In this document: positions 18,224 to 26,564 of the stretch, piece by piece
How the letters are laid out: every line of letters begins with the position of its first letter
Position numbering within the stretch: the stretch's first letter is position 1
Assembly: GCF_026242055.1 (NCBI RefSeq)
Contig: NZ_JAPJDL010000023.1
Coordinates: forward strand, 90,178-154,177
Length of the DNA stretch: 64,000 bases
Direction of reading: 5' to 3'
Source: Lentzea sp. NEAU-D7
GTDB lineage: Bacteria; Actinomycetota; Actinomycetes; Mycobacteriales; Pseudonocardiaceae
Position numbers and translations under genes: made by a program
The notes under the pieces: model-generated
Database searches by the model: none
Told to the model about the DNA's origin: nothing
Seen by the model: the letters and a program-made list of their open reading frames with translations, nothing else

Positions 18224-18270
18224 GCTGAACGCCGGGCCGCGTCCCACCCCACCGCGGCCCGGCGTTCAGC
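18224..18270. terminator. Hairpin terminator after SARP gene
   Basis: Perfect 18-bp inverted repeat, arms 18224-18241 and 18253-18270, with an 11-base loop. It begins 12 bases after the plus-strand stop. Confidence 0.8.
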
Positions 18271-18285
18271 TCTATCTCCACTGAC

Positions 18286-18331
18286 GACGAGGACCAGGAC
18301 CGCCGGGATGCCGGCGGTCCTGGTCCTCGTC
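18286..18331. terminator. Second hairpin terminator, facing the TetR gene
   Basis: Perfect 21-bp inverted repeat, arms 18286-18306 and 18311-18331, with the 4-base loop GATG. It ends 4 bases before the minus-strand TetR stop. Together with the first hairpin it insulates the convergent genes. Confidence 0.85.
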
Positions 18332-18334
18332 CGT

Positions 18335-18943
18335 TCACGCGTTGGTCAGCGAGTGCACGTTCCGTCGTAGAACGTCCACCAGGAGGTCCGGCGTGATGTG
18401 CTGCGGGTGCAGGACCGCCTGCATGGTGAGCCCGTCCAGCAGTGCGCTCAACCGGAGGCACTCGATGCCGAGATCCAGCTCCGCGGGCAGTCCGCCGCAG
18501 GCGATGGCCTGCTCGAGGATCCTGGTGATCAGGCGGCGCGTGCGCTCGTGGTGCTCGGCCGCGACCACGTGCAGCGTGGGCTTCGTCCGCGAGGCACCGA
18601 CGAAGTCCAGCCAGACGGCCATGTCCTCTTCGCGTGTCCGGCCGAGGGGGAGAAGCCCGGCCAGCAGTTCCGCGACCGGGACAGCGCTGCTGAGACCGTC
18701 GGCGGGCAGCCGGTCGAAGCGGGAGGCCACCCGGCGCCTGATGCGCCGGCCGAGTTCGCGCATCGCGAAGACCACCAGCTCGTCGTGACTCTCGAAGTAG
18801 TGCCGGATGGCTCCGATGGAGAGTCCGGTCTCGTCCGCGAGGTTGCGCAGGGAGGCGCCGTCGACACCCGCTCGGACCATGATCCGAACGACGGCGTCGC
18901 CGACCTCCTTCCGCCGCTCTCCTGCGATCACGATTTTCGGCAT
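18335..18943 (-). CDS. TetR family regulator of adjacent MFS exporter
   Basis: 202 residues from the ATG at 18943, which has AAAGGA just upstream; a TTG six codons earlier is less likely. N-terminal TetR helix-turn-helix (GDAVVRIMVRAGVDGASLRNLADETGLSIGAIRHYF, read as two halves) at about 12-50, then an all-helical ligand domain with the BetI-like segment ELLAGLLPLG. It lies directly downstream of the MFS gene on the same strand, so the two form an operon. Autoregulation through the palindrome upstream of the MFS gene is inferred. Confidence 0.88.
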   Translation of the reverse strand: MPKIVIAGERRKEVGDAVVRIMVRAGVDGASLRNLADETGLSIGAIRHYFESHDELVVFAMRELGRRIRRRVASRFDRLPADGLSSAVPVAELLAGLLPLGRTREEDMAVWLDFVGASRTKPTLHVVAAEHHERTRRLITRILEQAIACGGLPAELDLGIECLRLSALLDGLTMQAVLHPQHITPDLLVDVLRRNVHSLTNA

Positions 18944-18985
18944 GTTTTCCTTTGTGCTCAATGCTGTGGTGAAACGAAGAGCTGC

Positions 18986-20521
18986 TCAGGTGCCGAGTGC
19001 GGAGTCCTGCTCGCGCGCCGGTTCCTCTTCGATGACCTTGGGAACTCCGCGCAGGAACCTCGCGACGACGACGGCGAGGAGGACCGTGATGGCGGCGCAG
19101 AACATCATGCTCGTGCGGATGCCGCCGAGGTACGCCTCGGTCGCGGCCGTCTGGACGGCTGTGGCGGCCGGTTCCGGCAGGCCGGAGACGACGGCCGCGC
19201 TGAACGACTCCTGGACCCGCTCGACGGTCGCCTGCGGAACGCCCTGGGGCAGGACGAGCTGCGCTCGGTAGATCCCGGAGATGACACTTCCGACGATCGC
19301 GATGCCGAGCGCACCACCCAACTCGTACGCGGTCACCGAGATGGCGGCGGCCGCGCCGGCGCGATCCCGGGGAACGGTGCCGAGGATCGTGTCACCGGTG
19401 ACCGTCAGGGTGAGACCCGCGCCCGCACCGACCGCGATCTGCGCGACGACGACCAAGCCGTACGGCGAGTCCATCTGGACGGTGGCGAGCATGCCGAAAC
19501 CGATCGCGATGAGAAGCAGTCCCAGCGCCACCGCGTACCCGCGGCCGAGTCTGCCGATGGCCGGCGCGGCGAGGACGCCGCCCGCCACCACGGCGGCCAG
19601 AGCTCCCGGCACGTAGGCGAGTCCCGCCTTCAGCGGTGCCCATTCGAGGACCAGCTGGAAGTACTGGCTGACGATGAAACCGAACGCCGACAAGGTGAAC
19701 ACCGCGATCAGGTTCGATCCCACGGACGACGTGAACTCCCGGCTGCGGAACAGCCGCAGGTCGATCAGCGGAACCGGCAGCCGCAGCTGGCGCCGCGCGA
19801 ACAGCCCCAGCGCGAAGACCCCCAGGACCAGCGCGCCCAGCACCGTCGGCTGCCCGAGACCCACGTGCAGGACGGACTTGATCGTGTAGACCACCGCGAC
19901 CACGCCGACGACGGACAGCAGCACGCTGGCCAGGTCCAGCCGCAGCCGGTGCGGCGCGCGCGACTCCGGGATGAACTTGGCCGCGACCAGGATCAGCAGC
20001 GCGATCGGGACGTTCACCAGGAACACCGAGCCCCACCAGAACTGGTTCAGCAGGACTCCGCCGAGGATCGGTCCGACCGCGAAGCCCGCCGCGGACACGC
20101 CCGCGCTGGCGCCCACGGCGGCCGTGCGAGCCTTTTGCGTTGTGAAGACGACTCGCAGCAAGGACGTCGTGGTGGGCAGGATCGCCGCTCCCGCCACGCC
20201 CAGCAAAGCCCGCGCGATGATCAGCAGTTCGGCGGTCGGCGCGTACGCCGTCAGCACGGAGGCCACCGCGAACGCGACGACGCCGCACACGAGCATCCTC
20301 CGCCGTCCCACGCGGTCGCCCAGGTTGCCCATGGTGACCAGGAGGCCTGCCATCGTGAACCCGTAGATGTCCACGATCCACAGCATCGACACGCTGGAAG
20401 CGCCGAGCTCGACGGTCAGCTCGGGCACCGCCAGGTACAGCACGGTCATGTCCACCGTGACGATCAGCTGCGCGAGGCACGACACGAATATCGTCGCGTA
20501 GCCCGCCGCCCGGCTGGTCAT
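18986..20521 (-). CDS. MFS multidrug exporter, DHA2 (14-TM) family
   Basis: 511 residues from the ATG at 20521; an in-frame extension to 20770 looks non-coding. Fourteen hydrophobic helices are visible. Helix 1 carries the DHA2 motif FVSCLAQLIVTVDMTVLYLAVPEL, here split for length, and the motif A-like loop is GNLGDRVGRRRML. The C-terminus is acidic (EEEPAREQD). It probably exports hydrophobic drugs or an endogenous metabolite by proton antiport. The TetR gene follows after 42 bases, and a perfect palindrome lies 93 bases upstream. Confidence 0.92.
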   Translation of the reverse strand: MTSRAAGYATIFVSCLAQLIVTVDMTVLYLAVPELTVELGASSVSMLWIVDIYGFTMAGLLVTMGNLGDRVGRRRMLVCGVVAFAVASVLTAYAPTAELLIIARALLGVAGAAILPTTTSLLRVVFTTQKARTAAVGASAGVSAAGFAVGPILGGVLLNQFWWGSVFLVNVPIALLILVAAKFIPESRAPHRLRLDLASVLLSVVGVVAVVYTIKSVLHVGLGQPTVLGALVLGVFALGLFARRQLRLPVPLIDLRLFRSREFTSSVGSNLIAVFTLSAFGFIVSQYFQLVLEWAPLKAGLAYVPGALAAVVAGGVLAAPAIGRLGRGYAVALGLLLIAIGFGMLATVQMDSPYGLVVVAQIAVGAGAGLTLTVTGDTILGTVPRDRAGAAAAISVTAYELGGALGIAIVGSVISGIYRAQLVLPQGVPQATVERVQESFSAAVVSGLPEPAATAVQTAATEAYLGGIRTSMMFCAAITVLLAVVVARFLRGVPKVIEEEPAREQDSALGT

Positions 20522-20838
20522 GCGACGACCGTCGCTGTGCGGCGGCAGCAAGGAACTCGGACACACGCGTGCTGCCCGCGCGGTCCTCTGCGTCGCTCGG
20601 CTCGACACATCTGCAACTCCGGAGTTGTCTCGGTCCAAGGCACGCGGTCGCGCCGAGGATTCGCTGGTGTTTCCTGGTGCATGAGCCACATGTGCGTGCA
20701 CCTGAGCTTTGCGGCGCTTCTGCATTGCTCCTGCCGAAGGCAGGCTGAACAGCCGGCGAGCGCCGTGCACCGCCTGGTCCAGGCAATGCGGACGCTCGCC
20801 GCCAGAATCCTGCGTTGCTTCTCCCGGGCCGTCAGGCC
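20522..20838. other. Intergenic region upstream of MFS gene
   Basis: 317 bases between the end of the zinc-ribbon gene and the MFS start. Apart from the 14-bp palindrome at 20614 I see no gene. The frame of the MFS gene stays open here but reads Arg/Ala/Ser-rich, non-coding-like sequence. Confidence 0.5.
20614..20627. promoter_or_regulatory. Perfect palindrome, likely TetR operator
   Basis: CAACTCCGGAGTTG is a 14-base perfect palindrome 93 bases upstream of the MFS start, in the promoter position of the MFS-TetR operon. Length and symmetry fit a TetR-family operator. The partner is inferred from proximity. Confidence 0.6.
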
Positions 20839-21198
20839 TCAGCCGAAGATGTCATCGAGGAACCCCCATTTGTCCTTTTTCTTCTTCTTCCCGTGGGAGT
20901 CCCTGCTCTCACCGAAGAAGTCGTCATCGTCGCCCCAGAAGTCGTCCTTCTTCTTGTGGGACGGCGGTGCCGGGTGGTGCGGTGCCGACATCGGCGCAGG
21001 CTGGTAGGGCGGGGGCGTCGACAGGGGAGAGGAGGTCTGGCGGAACTCGGTGGACAGCAGATGGGCTCGGTAGGACTGCAGAATCTGCTCCAACTCGCCG
21101 TTGTCGAGGTAGATGCCCCGGCAGTTCTCACACTGCTCGAGGTGAACCCCGTTCCGGTCGAAGGTGTGCATGGCGCGTTGGCATTTTGGGCAGATCAT
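20839..21198 (-). CDS. Zinc-ribbon (zf-TFIIB type) protein
   Basis: 119 residues from ATG 21198, so that the protein begins MICPKC; a GTG 13 codons upstream is possible. A zf-TFIIB-like zinc ribbon is formed by CPKC near the N-terminus and CENC about 20 residues later, followed by GIYLDNGELEQIL, typical of this family. The second half is Pro-rich, then Lys-rich blocks alternate with acidic-aromatic segments (DDFWGDDDDFFG and WGFLDDIFG at the C-terminus). The role is unknown; such proteins are soluble and probably bind zinc. Confidence 0.8.
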   Translation of the reverse strand: MICPKCQRAMHTFDRNGVHLEQCENCRGIYLDNGELEQILQSYRAHLLSTEFRQTSSPLSTPPPYQPAPMSAPHHPAPPSHKKKDDFWGDDDDFFGESRDSHGKKKKKDKWGFLDDIFG

Positions 21199-21336
21199 AA
21201 AGCCAGGATAGGGCGATTCATCCCACGGCCGACCCACTCGCCCACCTGTGGCGGTAACTGCCCGGTAATTGCGCGCCCATTCGATGTCACTTGACGGGTT
21301 CAGGTGCGCATGACTTCGGCTGAACGGGGATCCCGA

Positions 21337-21855
21337 TTATCGGTGTACCGCGATGCGGTCGCGCAACGCCACGTATCCGGCCGCGAGAGCAGCCGCCACC
21401 ACGGCTCCGGTGCTGTTGTTGAACAAGTCCTGCGTCTCGCACAGACCGCGCCCGACGAGCGGCTGCAGGACCTCGATCACCGCGCTCATCGCCACCGCCG
21501 AGACCAGCACCGCGAGCGGCCGCCGCGTCGCCAGCACCGCGCACCACACCAGCGGCACGAACAGCAGCGCGTTGAACAGCTCCGACACCCCGTGCAGCGA
21601 GAAGCCGTTGAGGAGGCAGAACTGGGTGCCGACCAACGCCCAGCTCGGCTGGGACCGCGAGAACGTCAGGGCGAGCACAAGACCGAGGAAGATCCCCGCG
21701 AACACGGAGTGGACCGGCCGCCACCCGAACCTCCGCGCCGCGAACCACGCGCCCGCGCCCAGCACCACCGCTCCGACGACCAGCCCGCCCGAGGTCAGCG
21801 GATCCGACAACACGAAGACGACGGCGTCCAGCGCCCACCACACCTGATCCACCAC
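21337..21855 (-). CDS. VanZ-like membrane protein
   Basis: 172 residues with five hydrophobic segments. VanZ-family features include the NALLFVPLVWC helix, the conserved pattern SAVIEVLQPLVGRG and the C-terminal DLFNNSTGAVV. VanZ proteins give low-level teicoplanin resistance in enterococci, but most actinobacterial homologues are uncharacterised. Divergent from the downstream unknown gene pair. Confidence 0.85.
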   Translation of the reverse strand: MVDQVWWALDAVVFVLSDPLTSGGLVVGAVVLGAGAWFAARRFGWRPVHSVFAGIFLGLVLALTFSRSQPSWALVGTQFCLLNGFSLHGVSELFNALLFVPLVWCAVLATRRPLAVLVSAVAMSAVIEVLQPLVGRGLCETQDLFNNSTGAVVAAALAAGYVALRDRIAVHR

Positions 21856-21987
21856 AGCTCAGATTCCCCCGCCCCACAACGGAATTCGAAGTGGCGAGCC
21901 TACTGAACGCGGCAGGAACGCGGATCTGGCCACGACTCCGCGGGATCGTCGCCAACGCGCGTCTGGCCGTCCTGGTTGAATACCGCC

Positions 21988-22491
21988 GTGCGCTACGACG
22001 AGGTCGAGCAGGCCGTCCGCGACCTGGTCACGGCAGCCGACGACGAGAGCCGGCACCGGTTCGGCGCGGCCACGGTGGTCAGGCTGACCGCGGACGACGA
22101 CCTCGCGGACGCGGCGGAGGCGGAGTTCGACGACGACGCCCGGCAGGCGTTCGCGCGGGCGCGGACCGACCCGGCGGGCAGTGCGCCGGACCGGCTGCGC
22201 GCGTGGCTCGACACGATCGACGGGGGAACGCTGTCGGACGGGGACATGGACCCGCAGGTGCTGCGGGCGCTGGAAGTCCTGGAGCACTGGGCGGGCTTCC
22301 TCACCGACCGCGACCCCGAGCTCGTCGTGCAGCTGGCGATCCGCTCGCTGGAGGCGGTGGACCACGAGGTGTCAGCGGACCTGGACGACTTCCTCGCGTC
22401 CCCGGAGATGGCGGCCGAGTTCGACCGGATTCGCGCACATCTGCGTCCCCTTCAGGACATCGAGCTCGACCGGAAGGCCGGACACCGGTGA
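21988..22491 (+). CDS. Hypothetical soluble acidic protein
   Basis: 167 residues from GTG 21988 (VRYDEVEQAV); a TTG at 21976 is an alternative. Strongly acidic, helical, without signal peptide or membrane helix. I do not recognise a family. Its stop overlaps the GTG of the following gene by GTGA, so the two are coupled. A two-gene pair of small acidic and basic unknown proteins could be an immunity or toxin-antitoxin-like unit, but nothing in the sequence proves it. Confidence 0.7.
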   Translation: MRYDEVEQAVRDLVTAADDESRHRFGAATVVRLTADDDLADAAEAEFDDDARQAFARARTDPAGSAPDRLRAWLDTIDGGTLSDGDMDPQVLRALEVLEHWAGFLTDRDPELVVQLAIRSLEAVDHEVSADLDDFLASPEMAAEFDRIRAHLRPLQDIELDRKAGHR

Positions 22492-23142
22492 ACCAGGACA
22501 GCGACCACCTCACCGTGCCCGGCCGATTCGTCAGGTATCGCGACGTTGCGTACAGACTGCAGCACATGCCCGGCAAGTGGTGGATCTCCTCGAACGACCC
22601 GGTCGACGAGTCGTTCACCAGGACGGGGCGCCGCACCTTCGTGAGGCGACTCGCGCACGACGACGTGCTGGACTGCTACGACCTCTCCCGTCCCGGCACC
22701 TACCGCGGCATGCCCGTCGAGGTCAGCTCCAGCGAACCAGGCGGCTACGTCGTGACCGCACGCGACCCGAAGGCGGCCGCCGAGGGCTTCAAGCGGGCCG
22801 ACCACCGCAGCCCGCCGGCGAAGGTGATCGCGTTCGACGACCCGCAGCTCCGGTTCACCACCGAGGTCAGCGCCGGCCACGGACGTCGTTCCGGACGCCG
22901 ACGAGTTCCAGCTGCGCAGGTTCGACTGGGCCCCACCTGACGTCGCACAACCCAACTGGACCTCCTCGCTGCGACGCCCCGTGGTCACCGCCGAGCTCAT
23001 GCGGCTGGCACGGCGCTGCACTGCTGCGTTGCACGAGGCGTACGGAGTCATCAGCCCGGATGAACTCACCTACCGCGCCTGGCGCGAACTGGCAGGCGCA
23101 CCGGCTGTGGCGGTGGAGTTCCCCGCACTCGGGCTCGCCTGA
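22488..23142 (+). pseudogene. Hypothetical protein gene broken by a +1 frameshift
   Basis: Starts at GTG 22488, overlapping the upstream stop. The first frame reads normal protein to about residue 128 (LRFTTEVSA), then turns into Arg-rich sequence and stops at 22940. From about 22876 the next frame continues with coding-like sequence (ATDVVPDADEFQLRRFDW and so on) to a stop at 23142, ending FPALGLA. The span is 3n+1 bases, so one extra base, near GCCGGCC at 22872-22878, explains it. Restored, the protein would be about 217 residues. No family recognised. It may be a real mutation, a sequencing error or programmed frameshifting. Confidence 0.75.
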
Positions 23143-23149
23143 TCCGCGC

Positions 23150-24622
23150 TCAGCTGCCCTGGTCGAACACACTGAGCTCACCGTGAGTCGACAAAGCGCC
23201 TGCCAAGTCGCTTGATCCGTTGCGCAGAAAGGAATCCAGGAACGCAAGGGTGGCCGCGGCCACGACGCGTTGGCTCTCGTCGCGACCCAGCGAGCCGACC
23301 AGCGCGGGCACCGGCGGCAGGTACAGGGGGCCGTCCATGAACGTGAGGTGCGCGGCGCCGGGGATCGTGAGCCGGTAGTTCGTCGCCGTGCCGCGCGTGA
23401 GCACCTCGGTGAGCTGCGGCAGGTAGCGCGGATCGGTGTCCGGGGTGATGGCCTGGGTGAGCGCGAGCGCCGGCTGGCGGAGGTCGGGCGTCAGGGGACC
23501 GCGGGGGTAGCCGTCCAGGTCGATGACGGCGTCGACCCGGTGGTCCTGCCTGGCCGCCTGCAGTGCGGCGGCACCGCCCATGGAGTGACCGGTCGCGGCG
23601 ACCCGGCCGGTGTCCAGGCGCCCGGCCAGCGGGTCGGCGCCGTCGCCTCGGTCGAGGCCCTCCAGCCGGGTCAGCGCGAAGCCGAGGTCGGCGGCCCGGA
23701 TCGCCGTCCAGTCCTCGGCCAGCCTGTCGTCCTCGTCCCGGTCGCCGGTGGAGACGGTCGCGGTGGTGATCGTCCGGCCGTCGGCGAGCACGACGGCGGC
23801 GGAGTCGTACGGGTGGTCGAGCGCGGCGACGACGTAGCCGTGACTGGCGATCTGCTCCGCCCACGCGGTGTTCTGGGTGCGGACACCGCCGGACCCCGGC
23901 GAGAACAGCACGATCGGGAACCGTCCTCCCTCGCCGGCCACCGGGGCATCGGGAACGGCGCGGGTGCGGGCGTGCGGAAGGCCGTCGAAGAGGAAACCCG
24001 GCAGGCCGACTCCTCGGGCGAGTGCTTCGGAGACGGTGCGCGCCTCGTCCTCGGTGCGTCCGAGGTACTGGGCACGGCGTGTGTCCGCCGGGCTGTTCCG
24101 CGCGGGGTACCAGAGCTGGGTCACGACCGTGCGCCGGTCCTGCGGATCGGCGGTGAAGGTCTCGGGGCGGTCAGGGTCGGTCCACTGCAGCACGCGCGTG
24201 CCGACCGCGAAGCCGCCGGAGGGTTCCGGGAAGTCGGGGACGGGAAAGGCCCACGCCGTCACGGGGCCCGCGGTGATCAGGCAGGCGCAGGCCATCGAAC
24301 CCGGCAACGCCAGCCACCAGCGGGCCCGCCGGGCACGGCCTCGCACCAGCGGGGAGAGGGCGAACGGCGCCGCGACGATCGCGCCCGCCAGCACCGGCAG
24401 CAGTTGCCAGCGGAGCCCTGTCGCGCAGAGCGCGATCGCGGACAGCAGGAACACCGTCCCCGCCGCGATGGTGACGCGTGGACGGGCGGCGGCTGGTAAC
24501 CAGCGCACCACCACCAGCGCGACGGCACCTAGGAAAGTCAGGATTTCCAGCGGGGACAGGTTCAGTCCCGTGATGATCTCGTTCACCCGGTCATGGTCGG
24601 CGCCGGGCCCACGCGGCCACAT
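23150..24622 (-). CDS. Membrane-anchored PAF-acetylhydrolase-like esterase
   Basis: 490 residues from ATG 24622; GTG 24586 is an alternative. The first 130 residues hold three to four membrane helices, so the catalytic domain is anchored and probably extracytoplasmic. The alpha/beta hydrolase domain shows LFSPGSGGVRTQ, nucleophile elbow GHSMGGA and a C-terminal GAAHLTF with the catalytic His, as in the platelet-activating-factor acetylhydrolase II/dienelactone hydrolase group. Substrate unknown, probably a short-chain ester or lipid. The gene ends 8 bases from the frameshifted gene and is divergent from the histidine kinase. Confidence 0.85.
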   Translation of the reverse strand: MWPRGPGADHDRVNEIITGLNLSPLEILTFLGAVALVVVRWLPAAARPRVTIAAGTVFLLSAIALCATGLRWQLLPVLAGAIVAAPFALSPLVRGRARRARWWLALPGSMACACLITAGPVTAWAFPVPDFPEPSGGFAVGTRVLQWTDPDRPETFTADPQDRRTVVTQLWYPARNSPADTRRAQYLGRTEDEARTVSEALARGVGLPGFLFDGLPHARTRAVPDAPVAGEGGRFPIVLFSPGSGGVRTQNTAWAEQIASHGYVVAALDHPYDSAAVVLADGRTITTATVSTGDRDEDDRLAEDWTAIRAADLGFALTRLEGLDRGDGADPLAGRLDTGRVAATGHSMGGAAALQAARQDHRVDAVIDLDGYPRGPLTPDLRQPALALTQAITPDTDPRYLPQLTEVLTRGTATNYRLTIPGAAHLTFMDGPLYLPPVPALVGSLGRDESQRVVAAATLAFLDSFLRNGSSDLAGALSTHGELSVFDQGS

Positions 24623-24701
24623 CGCTCCCCAGGCGCGATCTCAGTGCCGTCCCCGGTGGCAATCGAGCGCCTGGATCAGCGGCCGGACTACGACTGCAGG
24701 A

Positions 24702-24719
24702 GGTAGGTGGACTCCTACC
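24702..24719. promoter_or_regulatory. Inverted repeat upstream of two-component system
   Basis: GGTAGG and CCTACC are separated by 6 bases, about 80 bases before the kinase start and 80 before the divergent esterase start. The geometry suits a NarL-type response regulator dimer. Identity is not established. Confidence 0.4.
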
Positions 24720-24798
24720 GTGGTCGCAATCCGGCTCGCCGCGATCAGACGGCGGGCTCATGTGTGAGGCGGGGGCATCGGCCTACCATCGCCGTGTG

Positions 24799-25905
24799 AT
24801 GACCGAGCGGCGCTGGGCGTCCCGGCTGCCGCCGGCGGTGTGGGACTGGCTGCTGCCCGCGCTTCTGCTGCTGCACGTCCTGACCACGTCTGCGCCGGCG
24901 GAGTTGCCGGCGGCCGCCGCGCTCACCGCCGCGCTCGCGCTGCCCCTGGTGTGGCGGCGCAGGGCTCCGCTCGTGGTGTTCGGCGCGGTGGCGACCGCGG
25001 CCTTCGTCCAATGGCTGGTGGACGTCCAGTTGCCCGCGGACATCGCACTGCTGGTGGCCCTCTACGCGGTGGCCGCGAAGTCGAGCAGGCGCGTGACACT
25101 CGTCGCCGTCACCGTCGTGGAGATCGGGGCCGTTCTCGCCTGCCTGCGCTGGGCGACGGACGGCGCGTTCGTGACCCCGTTCGCCGCGCTCAGCGCGACG
25201 GTCGTCGCCGCGGCCGTCCTCGGCGTGAACGACCGGTCCACACGTGCCTACCTGGGAGCCGTGCGGGAACGGGCCGTCGCCGAGGAGAGAGCCAGGATCA
25301 CCAGGGAGATGCACGACATCGTCACCCACAACCTGTCCGTCATGGTCGCGCTCACCGACGCGGCCGTCTACGCGCAGCACCGCTCGCCCGACAAGGCCAC
25401 CGAGGCGATGCTCCAGGTCTCCGAGACGGGCAGGCAGGCGCTGACCGACATGCGGCGCTCGCTCGGTGTCCTGCGCACCGACGAACCGGACGCGGCGCTC
25501 CACCCGTTGCCCGGCATCGCGCAACTGGAGGCCCTCGCGGGCCAGATGTGCGCCGCCGGACTCCCGACCGGCCTGGCCATCGACGGCGACCACACGCACG
25601 TACCCGCGACCGCGCAGCTGACCGTCTACCGCCTGGTGCAGGAAGCCTTGACCAACACCCTCAAGCACACGCCCACCGGCACCCGCGCGAAGGTCAGGGT
25701 CGAGTGCACGGCCGAGACCGTCACGGTCGACGTCACGGACACCGGCCCGCCGACGTCCCCCGCCACGCGGTCCGGCCACGGCATCACCGGCATGCGCGAG
25801 CGTGCGGCCGGCTACGGGGGGACGTTGCTGGCCGGACCGCGTCCCGGCGGTGGCTGGGGAGTGCACACCCGCCTCGACTTCGGCGGCACAGCGGTGTCCG
25901 CATGA
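24799..25905 (+). CDS. Two-component sensor histidine kinase, NarL-partner type
   Basis: 368 residues from ATG 24799. Four to five N-terminal membrane helices with very short loops (about 10-150), then HisKA_3 dimerisation with the phospho-acceptor motif EMHDIVTHNLSVMV and an HATPase_c domain (QEALTNTLKH N-box, DTGPP, GHGITGMRERAAGYGG). This is the intramembrane-sensing kinase family common in actinomycetes, thought to sense envelope stress or membrane-active compounds. It overlaps the response regulator by ATGA. Confidence 0.92.
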   Translation: MTERRWASRLPPAVWDWLLPALLLLHVLTTSAPAELPAAAALTAALALPLVWRRRAPLVVFGAVATAAFVQWLVDVQLPADIALLVALYAVAAKSSRRVTLVAVTVVEIGAVLACLRWATDGAFVTPFAALSATVVAAAVLGVNDRSTRAYLGAVRERAVAEERARITREMHDIVTHNLSVMVALTDAAVYAQHRSPDKATEAMLQVSETGRQALTDMRRSLGVLRTDEPDAALHPLPGIAQLEALAGQMCAAGLPTGLAIDGDHTHVPATAQLTVYRLVQEALTNTLKHTPTGTRAKVRVECTAETVTVDVTDTGPPTSPATRSGHGITGMRERAAGYGGTLLAGPRPGGGWGVHTRLDFGGTAVSA

Positions 25906-26564
25906 CGGTCCGCGTCCTGATCGCCGACGACGAGGTGTTGCTGCGCATGGCGTTCAGCATGATCCTGGAGGCCCAGCCGGACCTCGAACCGGTCGGCGAG
26001 GCCGAGGACGGGGCCACCGCCGTCCGCCTCGCCGCCGACCTGCGCCCCGACGTCGTCCTCATGGACGTCCGCATGCCGGGAGTCGACGGGATCGAGGCGA
26101 CCCGGCAGATCGCGCGGACGTGCCCGGGGACCAGGGTGCTGATCCTCACCACCTTCGACCTCGACGAGTACGCCTTCGCCGGGCTCAAGGCCGGGGCCTC
26201 GGGTTTCCTGTTGAAGAACACCAGGCCCGAGGAACTGCTCACGGCGATCCGCACCGTGGCCGCGGGCGACGCGGTGGTCTCGCCGCGCGTCACCCGCCGC
26301 CTGCTGGAGAAGTTCCGCCCGCACATTCCCGACGCCGCCGCCACCGCCCGCGACGAACGGCTGAGCAGGCTCAGCGCCCGTGAGCGCGAGGTGCTCGTCC
26401 AGGTGGGATCCGGACTGTCCAACGCCGAGATCGCCGCCAGCCTGCACCTCGCGGAGGCGACCGTGAAGTCGCACCTGGGCCGAGTCCTGCACAAGCTCGA
26501 GCTCCGCGACCGGATCCAGGCCGTGGTCTTCGCCTACGAGAGCCGCCTCATCCACCCGGCGTGA
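25902..26564 (+). CDS. NarL/FixJ-type response regulator
   Basis: 220 residues. Receiver domain with DDE acidic pocket, phospho-acceptor in VVLMDVRMPGVDG, conserved Thr in ILTTFD and Lys in LLKNTRPEEL. The C-terminal LuxR-type helix-turn-helix is LSAREREVLVQVGSGLSNAEIA. It is coupled to the kinase. Its 3' end overlaps the convergent WS/DGAT gene by 17 bases. The target is unknown; the inverted repeat at 24702 is a candidate. Confidence 0.93.
   Translation: MTVRVLIADDEVLLRMAFSMILEAQPDLEPVGEAEDGATAVRLAADLRPDVVLMDVRMPGVDGIEATRQIARTCPGTRVLILTTFDLDEYAFAGLKAGASGFLLKNTRPEELLTAIRTVAAGDAVVSPRVTRRLLEKFRPHIPDAAATARDERLSRLSAREREVLVQVGSGLSNAEIAASLHLAEATVKSHLGRVLHKLELRDRIQAVVFAYESRLIHPA

Noticed and set aside
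18398..21007. 869-codon plus-strand open frame opposite TetR and MFS genes
   Set aside because: Asp/Arg/Gln/His-rich antisense shadow; the minus strand holds recognisable proteins.
24799..26564. Two-component pair considered as DevS/DevR for the nearby boxes
   Set aside because: The kinase has membrane helices and no GAF/heme domain, so it is not DevS-like; the responsible DevR is probably elsewhere.
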